Shown piece by piece: positions 1 through 5,592 of a DNA stretch of 11,044 bases; position 1 is the stretch's first letter, and every line of letters begins with the position of its first letter. Source of the stretch: Firmicutes bacterium UBA6648. Lineage in GTDB: Bacteria > Bacillota > Clostridia > Peptostreptococcales > Anaerovoracaceae. The notes below the pieces were generated by a model. The model had not been told where the DNA came from and did no database searches. It was given only the letters and a program-made list of their open reading frames with translations. Position numbers and translations under genes: made by a program. Location: positions 1 through 11,044 of the forward strand of contig DKLE01000253.1 in NCBI GenBank assembly GCA_002455605.1. The letters run 5' to 3'.

Positions 1-13
1 TTAATTTGCAAAT

Positions 14-35
14 GTTATTATAATAACGGTTATTA
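14..35. repeat. Three alternating GTTATTA/TAATAAC heptamers (possible operator)
   Basis: Positions 14-20 read GTTATTA, 21-27 read its reverse complement TAATAAC, and 29-35 read GTTATTA again. The first two form a perfect 14-bp palindrome. The last two form a 7-bp inverted repeat around one central G. The cluster lies about 65 bp upstream of the likely -10 box of the AbrB-family gene, so it could bind a dimeric regulator. The sequence is very A+T-rich, which raises the chance of coincidence, and the window edge hides what lies upstream. Confidence 0.3.
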
Positions 36-76
36 AAAATAGCCTTAGTAATATATATTCAAATTGCAGGGACATA

Positions 77-105
77 TGCATATTTCCATTATTTTCATGT
101 ATAAT
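77..105 (+). promoter_or_regulatory. Putative promoter of the AbrB-family gene
   Basis: A consensus TATAAT lies at 100-105. The hexamer 17 bp upstream (TGCATA, 77-82) is a poor -35 match, so recognition may depend on an activator or another sigma factor. Transcription would begin near 112, leaving an untranslated leader of about 55 nt before the ATG at 168. Confidence 0.4.
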
Positions 106-167
106 TTTTAGTTTTAGAATGGTAGAATTATGAAAAAATAATAATTATAGCAGAAGAGGAAGAAAAA

Positions 168-401
168 ATGAAGTCAACAGGAATAGTAAGAAAAATAGAT
201 GAACTGGGAAGAGTAGTTCTGCCTATGGAATTAAGACGGACCTTGGAGATTGATATAAAAGATCCCCTTGAGATTTACGTGGAATCGGATTACATATTGC
301 TTAAAAAGTATAATCCTTCATGCATTCTATGCGGGAGCATGGAAGATTTGAATGATTACAAGGGAAAGAAAATCTGCAAAAAGTGTATAAATAAGCTATA
401 A
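168..401 (+). CDS. AbrB/SpoVT-type transition-state regulator with C-terminal CxxC pair
   Basis: A 77-residue DNA-binding regulator. Residues 1-48 form a SpoVT-AbrB swapped-hairpin domain, recognisable from the opening MKSTGIVRKIDELGRVVLP and the following basic ELRRTLEI segment. AbrB proteins work as dimers or tetramers that repress or modulate many promoters at the end of growth. The remaining tail differs from the AbrB multimerisation domain: it is short and carries two CxxC pairs (C52/C55 and C70/C73), so it probably forms a small zinc ribbon. Family knowledge: similar short AbrB proteins with a cysteine tail occur in clostridia. The ATG at 168 follows an AGAGGA ribosome-binding site with about 7 nt spacing. 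The gene appears monocistronic, since a hairpin and a fresh promoter follow it. Its targets cannot be read from the sequence. Confidence 0.85.
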   Translation: MKSTGIVRKIDELGRVVLPMELRRTLEIDIKDPLEIYVESDYILLKKYNPSCILCGSMEDLNDYKGKKICKKCINKL

Positions 402-412
402 ACCTTAATCTG

Positions 413-470
413 TCAGCAGCTGAGATGAACAGGCAACTATAGCCCTGATAAGCAAAGCTGCTGATTTTTT
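413..470 (+). terminator. Hairpin with T-run after the AbrB-family gene
   Basis: TCAGCAGCT at 413-421 pairs perfectly with AGCTGCTGA at 456-464 and is followed directly by six T residues. The 34-nt loop can hold a second short stem (CAGGC at about 430-434 with a bulged partner near 442-447). The outer stem plus T-run fits an intrinsic terminator. The loop is longer than usual for a simple terminator. Confidence 0.55.
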
Positions 471-522
471 ATTTAATTCCAGAAAATATTCCCAATATTT
501 ACAAATATTTTGTTGTAGAAGG

Positions 523-551
523 TTGAATATGCTCCCTAAGAGGAATATAAT
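523..551 (+). promoter_or_regulatory. Sigma-A-type promoter of the stalk-domain surface protein
   Basis: TTGAAT (523-528) and a consensus TATAAT (546-551) are separated by exactly 17 bp. Transcription should start near 558, giving a leader of about 40 nt to the ATG at 599. Confidence 0.65.
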
Positions 552-598
552 CGAATCATAAAAATTTTTTAATATTGGGAAAAGAAAGGAATAAAGAA

Positions 599-1951
599 AT
601 GAGAAAACAGTTCAAAGGGTTTATTGTCGGTTTCATTCTTGCCTGCTTATTAGTTGTTCCAACCACAGCATTGGCGGATAACATTCAGGCATACTTTAAC
701 ACAGTTAATCTTACTGTGGATGGCAACAGCGCTGTTAAGCAGGGGGAAAATTATCAATTAGAAGATGGAAGTACTGTTCCGTTTAGTATTAACTATAAAG
801 GGACAACCTATATTCCAATCAGAAAAGTAAGTGAATTATTGGGCATCACGATTAATTATGATAATTCAACTAAAACTGTACAAATAAAAACCAATTCGAA
901 AGATGCCAACACTCAGGGAAAAACCAATGATACCAGTACGACAAATTCAGCAGTTACAGCTTCCAAGTCCTATGCAGTATTCAATGAATGCAGTAAGTCT
1001 TTAGATAGTAATGGTCAAAAAGTTGCCCATGCCGTTGGTTTCATGGAGGGTAAAAAATTAGATATAAATATGGATTATTCCTACTATAATTCCATTTCAT
1101 CAAATCTAAAATCCATTTTATTATGGGAAACTAGCGTGGACAGTAAAGGCAATATCACGAAAATAAAGGCTGTTTCTGCCTCTAAATCAGGAAGTACAGT
1201 CAGTGCGGATAACAGAAATTCGGTAACACTTTCCTCAGGGGAATATGCTTTAGAGAATAAAGTGGTTATTTATCAGTGGACAGATGATAATGAATATAAG
1301 CTTTTCAGCGGAAATCTGAAAGCAGGGGATGAGGTATACCTATACGATACAAACAGCAATAAAAAATATGATGTGGTAATCTTTACAAGAGGATATAACG
1401 GCAAGGTGTCGGAAGGAGATACTTCTGCAAGCAAAGAGGGCAGCAGCGATTCAAAGGACAGCACATCAACAGACAAGCAAAGCAAAGCATCTGCCGGATA
1501 TGCGGTCATTAATGAGTGCAATAAAAATGCCAATGATGATGGGGACAAGGTACAGCAGCTCGTGGGCTTTAAAGATGGAAGCAAAATGGATGCCTTAACT
1601 TCTGAAAGCAATACGATTAAAAATTGGAGTGAACCAAAGCTGACCGATACAGGGTTCAATGATGTCGGCTTATATAAAATCAGTTTAAATAAAAAAGGCA
1701 TTGTCATTTCCGCAGAAAAGGTTAGTGCCAACGTAGAACAAGGAAAAGCGGAGGAAGCAAATCAGAGAAAATCTGTAGTGATCGGAGGAAAGACTTATAA
1801 TTTATCCGACAAAGCTGTGGTATATCAAGTAACTAAAGATGACGAGTATAAATTGTTTTCAGGAAATCTGAAAGAAAATGATATGATTCAGTTATATGAG
1901 ACAGATAGCTCAGAAGCTGGGTACGATATTGTTATATTTTCCAGACCTTAA
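599..1951 (+). CDS. Secreted stalk-domain (Cu_amine_oxidN1-like) protein with two tandem repeat domains
   Basis: A 450-residue exported protein. Residues 1-26 are a signal peptide (basic MRKQFKG, hydrophobic core, ALA cleavage site). Residues about 30-100 resemble the copper amine oxidase N-terminal-like stalk domain common on clostridial surface proteins (GTTYIPIRKVSELLGI, then NSTKTVQIKT). Despite the name, that domain is structural and implies no oxidase activity. A Ser/Thr-rich linker leads to repeat 1 (about 124-264). A Ser/Lys/Asp-rich linker (265-299) leads to repeat 2 (300-449). The repeats share YAV-NEC near the start and DEYKLFSGNLK followed by YD-VIF-R at the end. I do not recognise the repeat fold. 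No LPXTG motif, S-layer domain or membrane anchor is visible after the signal peptide, so it is probably released or held non-covalently. ATG 599 is preferred over the in-frame TTG at 575 because AAAGGA-like purines end at 590, 8 nt before it, and because it begins a clean signal peptide. The gene is monocistronic. Confidence 0.8.
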   Translation: MRKQFKGFIVGFILACLLVVPTTALADNIQAYFNTVNLTVDGNSAVKQGENYQLEDGSTVPFSINYKGTTYIPIRKVSELLGITINYDNSTKTVQIKTNSKDANTQGKTNDTSTTNSAVTASKSYAVFNECSKSLDSNGQKVAHAVGFMEGKKLDINMDYSYYNSISSNLKSILLWETSVDSKGNITKIKAVSASKSGSTVSADNRNSVTLSSGEYALENKVVIYQWTDDNEYKLFSGNLKAGDEVYLYDTNSNKKYDVVIFTRGYNGKVSEGDTSASKEGSSDSKDSTSTDKQSKASAGYAVINECNKNANDDGDKVQQLVGFKDGSKMDALTSESNTIKNWSEPKLTDTGFNDVGLYKISLNKKGIVISAEKVSANVEQGKAEEANQRKSVVIGGKTYNLSDKAVVYQVTKDDEYKLFSGNLKENDMIQLYETDSSEAGYDIVIFSRP

Positions 1952-1984
1952 AGAAAGCTTGTTACCAGCATAATAAAGATACGT

Positions 1985-2016
1985 AAAGAAGGCAGAAAAT
2001 GCCTTCTTTTGTTTTT
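1985..2016 (+). terminator. Intrinsic terminator after the stalk-domain protein
   Basis: AAAGAAGGCA (1985-1994) pairs perfectly with TGCCTTCTTT (2000-2009) around a five-base loop. A T-rich tail (TGTTTTT) follows. This is a strong rho-independent terminator. Confidence 0.85.
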
Positions 2017-2020
2017 CGTA

Positions 2021-2029
2021 TGATATAAT
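2021..2029 (+). promoter_or_regulatory. Extended -10 promoter of the GNAT-aminotransferase gene
   Basis: TGA followed by TATAAT at 2024-2029 is a TGN-TATAAT extended -10 element. It has no convincing -35 hexamer at the expected distance. Transcription would start near 2036, upstream of a G-rich ribosome-binding site (2064-2069). Confidence 0.5.
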
Positions 2030-2075
2030 AGAACAAATTGAGAGCGTTGAAAATGTATATGTAGGGGGGATTATT

Positions 2076-3647
2076 ATTTTACAGGGAGAAACAATAGAGA
2101 TTAGACAAGCAAAGGAAAATTGGGAATTTGAATCTATTTACAGACTGAATTATGAGACTTTTGCTGAGGAAATTCCACAGCATAGCAAGAACCAAAGTCG
2201 AGTTTTAGTGGATCGGTTTAATGGGGAAAACACTTATTTAATTGCTTTAAAAAATAAAAACATTATAGGTATGCTTGCGTTAAGAGATAAAAGGCCATTT
2301 TCTCTAGAACAGAAAATGGGGCATATAGACGGATATCTTCCCAGGTACAGCAAAATTTGTGAAGTGAGACTTCTTTCTGTAAAGAAGCAGTTCAGAAATT
2401 CAAAAGTTATATACAGCCTTTTAAAGAAGGCCTTTGAATATATCACCTTAAAACAGTATGACATATTGGTAATTTCGGGAATTCTGAATCAGCAAAAATT
2501 GTATAAGCATATAGGGTTTAGACCATTTGGAGATATTGTTGGAGATGAAAACGCCAGATTTCAGCCAATGTATATTACAAAGAACAGCTTTCGGCTACAA
2601 TCATTTTTTACCGAAAAAGAGAAGATCAGCTTATTGCCTGGACCTGTGGAAATTTCCAGGGAGGTAAGAAAGGCTTTTTCAGAAAGACCATTATCTCATA
2701 GAAGTAACGAATTTAAGGAAGTTTTCTATGAGACAAAAAGGCAGTTATGTTCCTTGGTAAAAGCTAGAAATGTAGAAATATTTACAGGTTCAGGAACCAT
2801 GGCAAATGATGTGGCCAGCATAGAGATAGGAAAGCTGAATAAAAGGGGAATCATATTAAGTAATGGAGAATTCGGCGATAGACTAATAGAGCATGGGTAT
2901 AAAAATAATTTGGATTTTACACCGTACTGTATTCCTTGGGGACAAAGCTTTGATTGGTCTGATATCTGCGGTGTTATGGAGAAAGAACAGTTATTTTGGA
3001 TTTATCTGGTTTACTCAGAGACTTCTACCGGGATGGTCAATGATTACAAAAAACTCCTATCTTCTGCTTGCAAAAATGATCTTAAAATATGTCTAGATGC
3101 GATCAGCGCTGTTGGTAATATCGAGGTGGATTTTAGCGGGGTTTATTTGGCATCCTGTGTAAGCGGAAAAGGACTGGAAGCCTTTTGCGGGCTTGGCATG
3201 GTCTTTTATAATCACGAAATTAAAGAACCGGATATTAAAATTCCCCGGAGCTTGGATCTATATCAATATATTCACAGTCAGGGAATCCCTTATACACTTT
3301 CATGGAATTTATTATTTGCCCTTTATACGTCTTTAGGTAATTTAAAAGAGAGGAATAAAATAAAACGTGTCAATGAACTTTATTCTTATATAAAGCAGCA
3401 ATTGGCACATATAGGATTGACACCTTTTGATGGAGGAAAGAATGTAAATCCAGCAGTTTTAACCATTCCAATGATGAAACCATATAGCTCACAGGAAATG
3501 GGCCAATATCTGAGAGAAAACGGGTATTTGGTGAGTTATGAAAGCAGCTATTTATCGGAAAGAAATTGGGTTCAGATTTGTCTCATGGGAGATATAAAGA
3601 AAGAAAATCTGGATGGATTAGTTAATGCAATTAAATTCTTCTTGTAA
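2076..3647 (+). CDS. GNAT acetyltransferase fused to class V PLP-dependent aminotransferase; non-canonical start
   Basis: A two-domain cytoplasmic enzyme of about 523 residues. Residues about 5-175 are GNAT-like (VRLLSVKKQFRNSKVIYSLL as the acetyl-CoA motif region, QQKLYKHIGFRPFG near the end). From LLPGPVEIS (about 186) onward it is a fold-type I aminotransferase of the AGXT/PhnW group: SHRSNEF, a PLP-phosphate loop TGSGTMAND (about 237-245), the PLP-ring aspartate in CLDAIS (about D341) and the Schiff-base lysine in SGKGL (about K365). The substrate is unknown; one domain could make an amine or amino acid that the other acetylates. The first unambiguous start codon is GTG 2208. Convincing GNAT coding sequence (IEIRQAKENW...) runs upstream of it, in a frame open back to 1977, with no ATG, GTG or TTG. 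I place the start at ATT 2076, 6 nt after the G-run at 2064-2069. ATT 2073 or ATA 2094 are alternatives, and a mutated start codon is possible. The gene is monocistronic. Confidence 0.75.
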   Translation: MLQGETIEIRQAKENWEFESIYRLNYETFAEEIPQHSKNQSRVLVDRFNGENTYLIALKNKNIIGMLALRDKRPFSLEQKMGHIDGYLPRYSKICEVRLLSVKKQFRNSKVIYSLLKKAFEYITLKQYDILVISGILNQQKLYKHIGFRPFGDIVGDENARFQPMYITKNSFRLQSFFTEKEKISLLPGPVEISREVRKAFSERPLSHRSNEFKEVFYETKRQLCSLVKARNVEIFTGSGTMANDVASIEIGKLNKRGIILSNGEFGDRLIEHGYKNNLDFTPYCIPWGQSFDWSDICGVMEKEQLFWIYLVYSETSTGMVNDYKKLLSSACKNDLKICLDAISAVGNIEVDFSGVYLASCVSGKGLEAFCGLGMVFYNHEIKEPDIKIPRSLDLYQYIHSQGIPYTLSWNLLFALYTSLGNLKERNKIKRVNELYSYIKQQLAHIGLTPFDGGKNVNPAVLTIPMMKPYSSQEMGQYLRENGYLVSYESSYLSERNWVQICLMGDIKKENLDGLVNAIKFFL

Positions 3648-3656
3648 AGAAAAATG

Positions 3657-3713
3657 GCAGCTATTGATGTGCTTTTGAACGATAAAAAGGAATCAGTAGC
3701 TGCTTATTATTTT
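3657..3713. terminator. Bidirectional intrinsic terminator between convergent genes
   Basis: A 12-bp stem (3657-3668 with 3692-3703, one G-U pair on the plus-strand RNA) surrounds a 23-nt loop. On the plus strand it is followed by TTATTATTTT. On the minus strand it is followed by a T-rich run as well (CATTTTTCTT). It lies between the convergent ends of the aminotransferase and flavoprotein genes, so it probably serves both. Confidence 0.65.
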
Positions 3714-3744
3714 AGGCAAAATTGAAATTGATTACATTCAAATA

Positions 3745-4143
3745 TTAGAATTTAATTACTTCCGGAGCCTTTGTAAAAGAGTATATGGTTGCAGTTGCAT
3801 CCTGAAGATATAAAACCTCCATAAGATTATCATCTACATTATACAGCTGGCTTAAAGCTTCCTGATTTTGTTCCATCATTTGTACCCGGGCTTCTCTCCG
3901 CGTATCATGAACAACAGCGGCCTCTATACGTATCCATGTACCATCCTTACCCATGGTACTGATTTCAATCTTAGGATTTGAAATCATTTGATTATAACAC
4001 TTCTTTTGATTATTGGTAACAATATAAAGCTTTCCTTCGAATTCTGCTATTGCACCGAACGGCCGTACACGGGGCTGTTCTTCCTCGCATGTGGCAATGT
4101 AAAAGATCGGATTATCTTTTAAATACTTAAATACTTTTTGCAT
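3745..4143 (-). CDS. Pyridoxamine 5'-phosphate oxidase-like (split-barrel flavin-binding) protein
   Basis: A 132-residue single-domain protein of the PNPOx-like FMN-binding split-barrel superfamily. It opens with KVFKYLKDNPIFYIATCEEEQPRVRPFG, the typical first two strands and RVRPFG turn, followed by KLYIVTNNQKKCYNQMISNPKIEIS. Family members bind FMN, F420 or heme and reduce or sequester small molecules; the substrate is unknown here. True PdxH is longer and has PLP-binding residues not evident in this protein, so vitamin B6 synthesis is unlikely. Its start is well supported by AGGAAGGAG on the minus strand, 6 nt before the ATG. It is divergent from an HxlR regulator, an arrangement that in Firmicutes often links a stress-responsive flavoprotein to its repressor, so regulation by that protein is a reasonable inference. 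Confidence 0.85.
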   Translation of the reverse strand: MQKVFKYLKDNPIFYIATCEEEQPRVRPFGAIAEFEGKLYIVTNNQKKCYNQMISNPKIEISTMGKDGTWIRIEAAVVHDTRREARVQMMEQNQEALSQLYNVDDNLMEVLYLQDATATIYSFTKAPEVIKF

Positions 4144-4188
4144 GTTATTGCTCCTTCCTAATTTACGTTATATAATATTTATGCTTTT

Positions 4189-4216
4189 ATTATATATATT
4201 ATAATCATATAAACAA
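4189..4216 (-). promoter_or_regulatory. Promoter of the flavoprotein gene (minus strand)
   Basis: On the minus strand, TTGTTT (4211-4216) and a consensus TATAAT (4189-4194) are separated by 16 bp. Transcription would start near 4182, about 39 nt before the ATG at 4143. Confidence 0.5.
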
Positions 4217-4227
4217 GTACAATTAAT

Positions 4228-4255
4228 TTGAATACCTAGTATCATATTAGATACT
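4228..4255 (+). promoter_or_regulatory. HxlR gene promoter overlapped by an inverted-repeat operator
   Basis: TTGAAT (4228-4233) and GATACT (4250-4255), 16 bp apart, can serve as -35 and -10. The -10 is also the right arm of a perfect inverted repeat, AGTATC (4238-4243) and GATACT (4250-4255), with a six-base spacer. HxlR-family dimers bind such repeats, so autorepression by occlusion is the likely function. The repeat lies about 22 bp upstream of the minus-strand -35, so it could also influence the divergent gene. Confidence 0.45.
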
Positions 4256-4279
4256 GTAAATAAGCTGGAGGGAGAAATC

Positions 4280-4639
4280 ATGGAAAGTAAAAAAGAACTA
4301 TTCGGAATATGTCCTTTTGTCACGTCACAGAAGGTGCTGACCGGAAAATGGTCTTTGCTCATTATGTATCATTTAAGCGAAGGTCCGGTAAGATTTAATG
4401 AATTACAGCGCAGACTGCCTAATCTTACGCAGACCACTCTTTCAAAGCAGTTAAAAGCTTTGGAGGCGGACGGACTGATTCATAGAAAGGAATATCCTCA
4501 GATACCGCCAAAAGTAGAATATTCTATGAGTGAAATAGGAAGAAAATTTAAAATAGTATTGGAAAGCTTAGAAAACTGGGGAAATGAATATATTGAATAT
4601 TTAGAGATGAGAGAAAAAGAGGAGACTGGAATTGAGTAA
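4280..4639 (+). CDS. HxlR-family winged-helix transcriptional regulator
   Basis: A 119-residue MarR-like dimeric DNA-binding protein of the HxlR/DUF24 family. The family core is clear: CPFVTSQKVLTGKWSLLIMYHL (residues 11-32), FNELQRRLPNLTQTTLSKQLKALEADGLIHRKEY (39-72, recognition helix), then the PPKVEYSMSEIGR wing. Cys11 matches the N-terminal CP cysteine that acts as a redox or electrophile sensor in family members such as YodB and HypR. A thiol- or quinone-responsive role is therefore inferred, not shown. ATG 4280 follows GGAGGGAG at a good distance. It is divergent from the flavoprotein gene and overlaps the downstream cysteine-cluster gene by 8 bases, so it is probably co-transcribed and translationally coupled with it. 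A perfect inverted repeat in its own promoter suggests autoregulation. Confidence 0.9.
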   Translation: MESKKELFGICPFVTSQKVLTGKWSLLIMYHLSEGPVRFNELQRRLPNLTQTTLSKQLKALEADGLIHRKEYPQIPPKVEYSMSEIGRKFKIVLESLENWGNEYIEYLEMREKEETGIE

Positions 4640-5456
4640 TCAGAGTAAGGAAAATAGCTATAAAGAAGCATTAGAAGAATTGGCTGCCAATTGTGGAGAA
4701 TGCTGCGGAATATGTTGTGTTGCTTTATATTTTACAAAGATGGACGGTTTTCCGGAAGATAAAAGACCTGAAAAGCCTTGTTCAAATTTAACAAATGATT
4801 TTAAATGTAAAATCCACAGTGACCTGATGAAGCATCAATTAAAGGGCTGCATGGCCTATGACTGTTTTGGAGCGGGACAGAAAGTAACCCGGGAAATTTA
4901 TAAGGGTTTAGATTGGAGGGAGCATTCAGACTGTGCAGGGGAGATGTTTCAGGTATTTTTGATTGTTTATCAGCTTCATCAAATGCTGTGGTATTTAATA
5001 GAGGCCCATAAAGCCACATCAAAAAATATTCAGAATCAGCTGACCCTTTTGATTCAGGAAAATAAAGAAATGACGAAGATGAAGCCTGCGGAGATTCTTG
5101 GAGTGGATGTGGAAGAATACAGGCAGCGAGTGAATTCTGGATTAAAAGAAGTCTGTCATTCCTTGAATAAAGGGCTTAAACAGGATAAAAAAACCTTTAA
5201 TTATATGGGTAAAAGCTTTAAGAAGCAAAACTTGGATGGCGAGGATTTCAGCATGGCCTTATTGATTGCTGCTGATTTAGAAGGATGTAGTTTAAGAAAA
5301 ACCAATTTCTTGGGTGCAGATATGCGGGATGCTAATCTAAATAACACGGATTTAAGCGAAAGTCTCTTTCTGACTCAAATGCAAATTAATACAGCCAGAG
5401 GAAACAGCAATACGATAATACCAGAAAGCTTGATAAAACCGGATACATGGAAGTAA
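4632..5456 (+). CDS. N-terminal cysteine-cluster / C-terminal pentapeptide-repeat protein
   Basis: A 274-residue protein with two recognisable parts. Residues 21-101 contain ten cysteines (C21, C24, C25, C28, C29, C50, C59, C73, C78, C101). The CGECCGICC cluster resembles the YkgJ-type zinc- or iron-chelating cysteine-cluster domain and probably binds metal. A helical middle (about 105-185) follows. Residues 196-245 form about ten consecutive pentapeptide repeats with Leu, Phe or Met at the central position (LDGED, LEGCS, LRKTN, FLGAD, LNNTD), giving roughly two and a half coils of a right-handed beta-helix. There is no signal peptide, so it is cytoplasmic. The TTG start at 4632 is supported by AGAGGAG 7 nt upstream, within the end of the HxlR gene. 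I cannot assign a function. Coupling to a thiol-sensor-type regulator and the many cysteines suggest a metal or redox stress role. No terminator is obvious after it. Confidence 0.8.
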   Translation: MSNQSKENSYKEALEELAANCGECCGICCVALYFTKMDGFPEDKRPEKPCSNLTNDFKCKIHSDLMKHQLKGCMAYDCFGAGQKVTREIYKGLDWREHSDCAGEMFQVFLIVYQLHQMLWYLIEAHKATSKNIQNQLTLLIQENKEMTKMKPAEILGVDVEEYRQRVNSGLKEVCHSLNKGLKQDKKTFNYMGKSFKKQNLDGEDFSMALLIAADLEGCSLRKTNFLGADMRDANLNNTDLSESLFLTQMQINTARGNSNTIIPESLIKPDTWK

Positions 5457-5495
5457 AATAAGCATTAAATTTGGAAAGATTTATTTCGATCTAAA

Positions 5496-5541
5496 GGAAT
5501 TAATTTATTCCCTTGACAATAAATTTTTATTAACTTATGCT
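5496..5541 (+). promoter_or_regulatory. Strong sigma-A-type promoter of the Ntn-hydrolase gene
   Basis: A perfect -35 TTGACA (5513-5518) and TATGCT (5536-5541) are separated by 17 bp. Transcription would start near 5548. A short inverted repeat, GGAAT (5496-5500) and ATTCC (5507-5511), abuts the -35 box and may be a regulator site. Confidence 0.7.
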
Positions 5542-5547
5542 TTCATT

Positions 5548-5565
5548 AGAGTTAGCGCTGGCTCT
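5548..5565. promoter_or_regulatory. 18-bp imperfect palindrome at the predicted transcription start
   Basis: AGAG-TT-AGCGCT-GG-CTCT is symmetric about its centre except for two T/G positions on each side. It begins at the predicted +1 of the Ntn-hydrolase promoter, a classic position for a repressor operator. It is not followed by a T-run and has no loop, so it is unlikely to be a terminator. Confidence 0.35.
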
Positions 5566-5592
5566 TCAAATATTACAAAAGGAGAGCAGTTT

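Noticed and set aside
575..598. TTG start 8 codons upstream for the stalk-domain protein
   Set aside because: It lacks a ribosome-binding site, overlaps the purine run that serves ATG 599, and would put charged residues before an already complete signal peptide.
1273..1731. Minus-strand open frame of 152 codons inside the stalk-domain gene
   Set aside because: It is antisense to a clear exported protein, has no ribosome-binding site evidence and encodes low-complexity Ser/Leu-rich sequence typical of a shadow frame.
2893..3096. Overlapping plus-strand frame inside the aminotransferase domain
   Set aside because: The reference frame carries the conserved aminotransferase motifs across this stretch; the overlapping frame has none.
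3745..4143. Assignment of the minus-strand flavoprotein as PdxH
   Set aside because: It is only 132 residues and lacks the longer N-terminal and C-terminal PLP-binding regions of true pyridoxamine phosphate oxidase.
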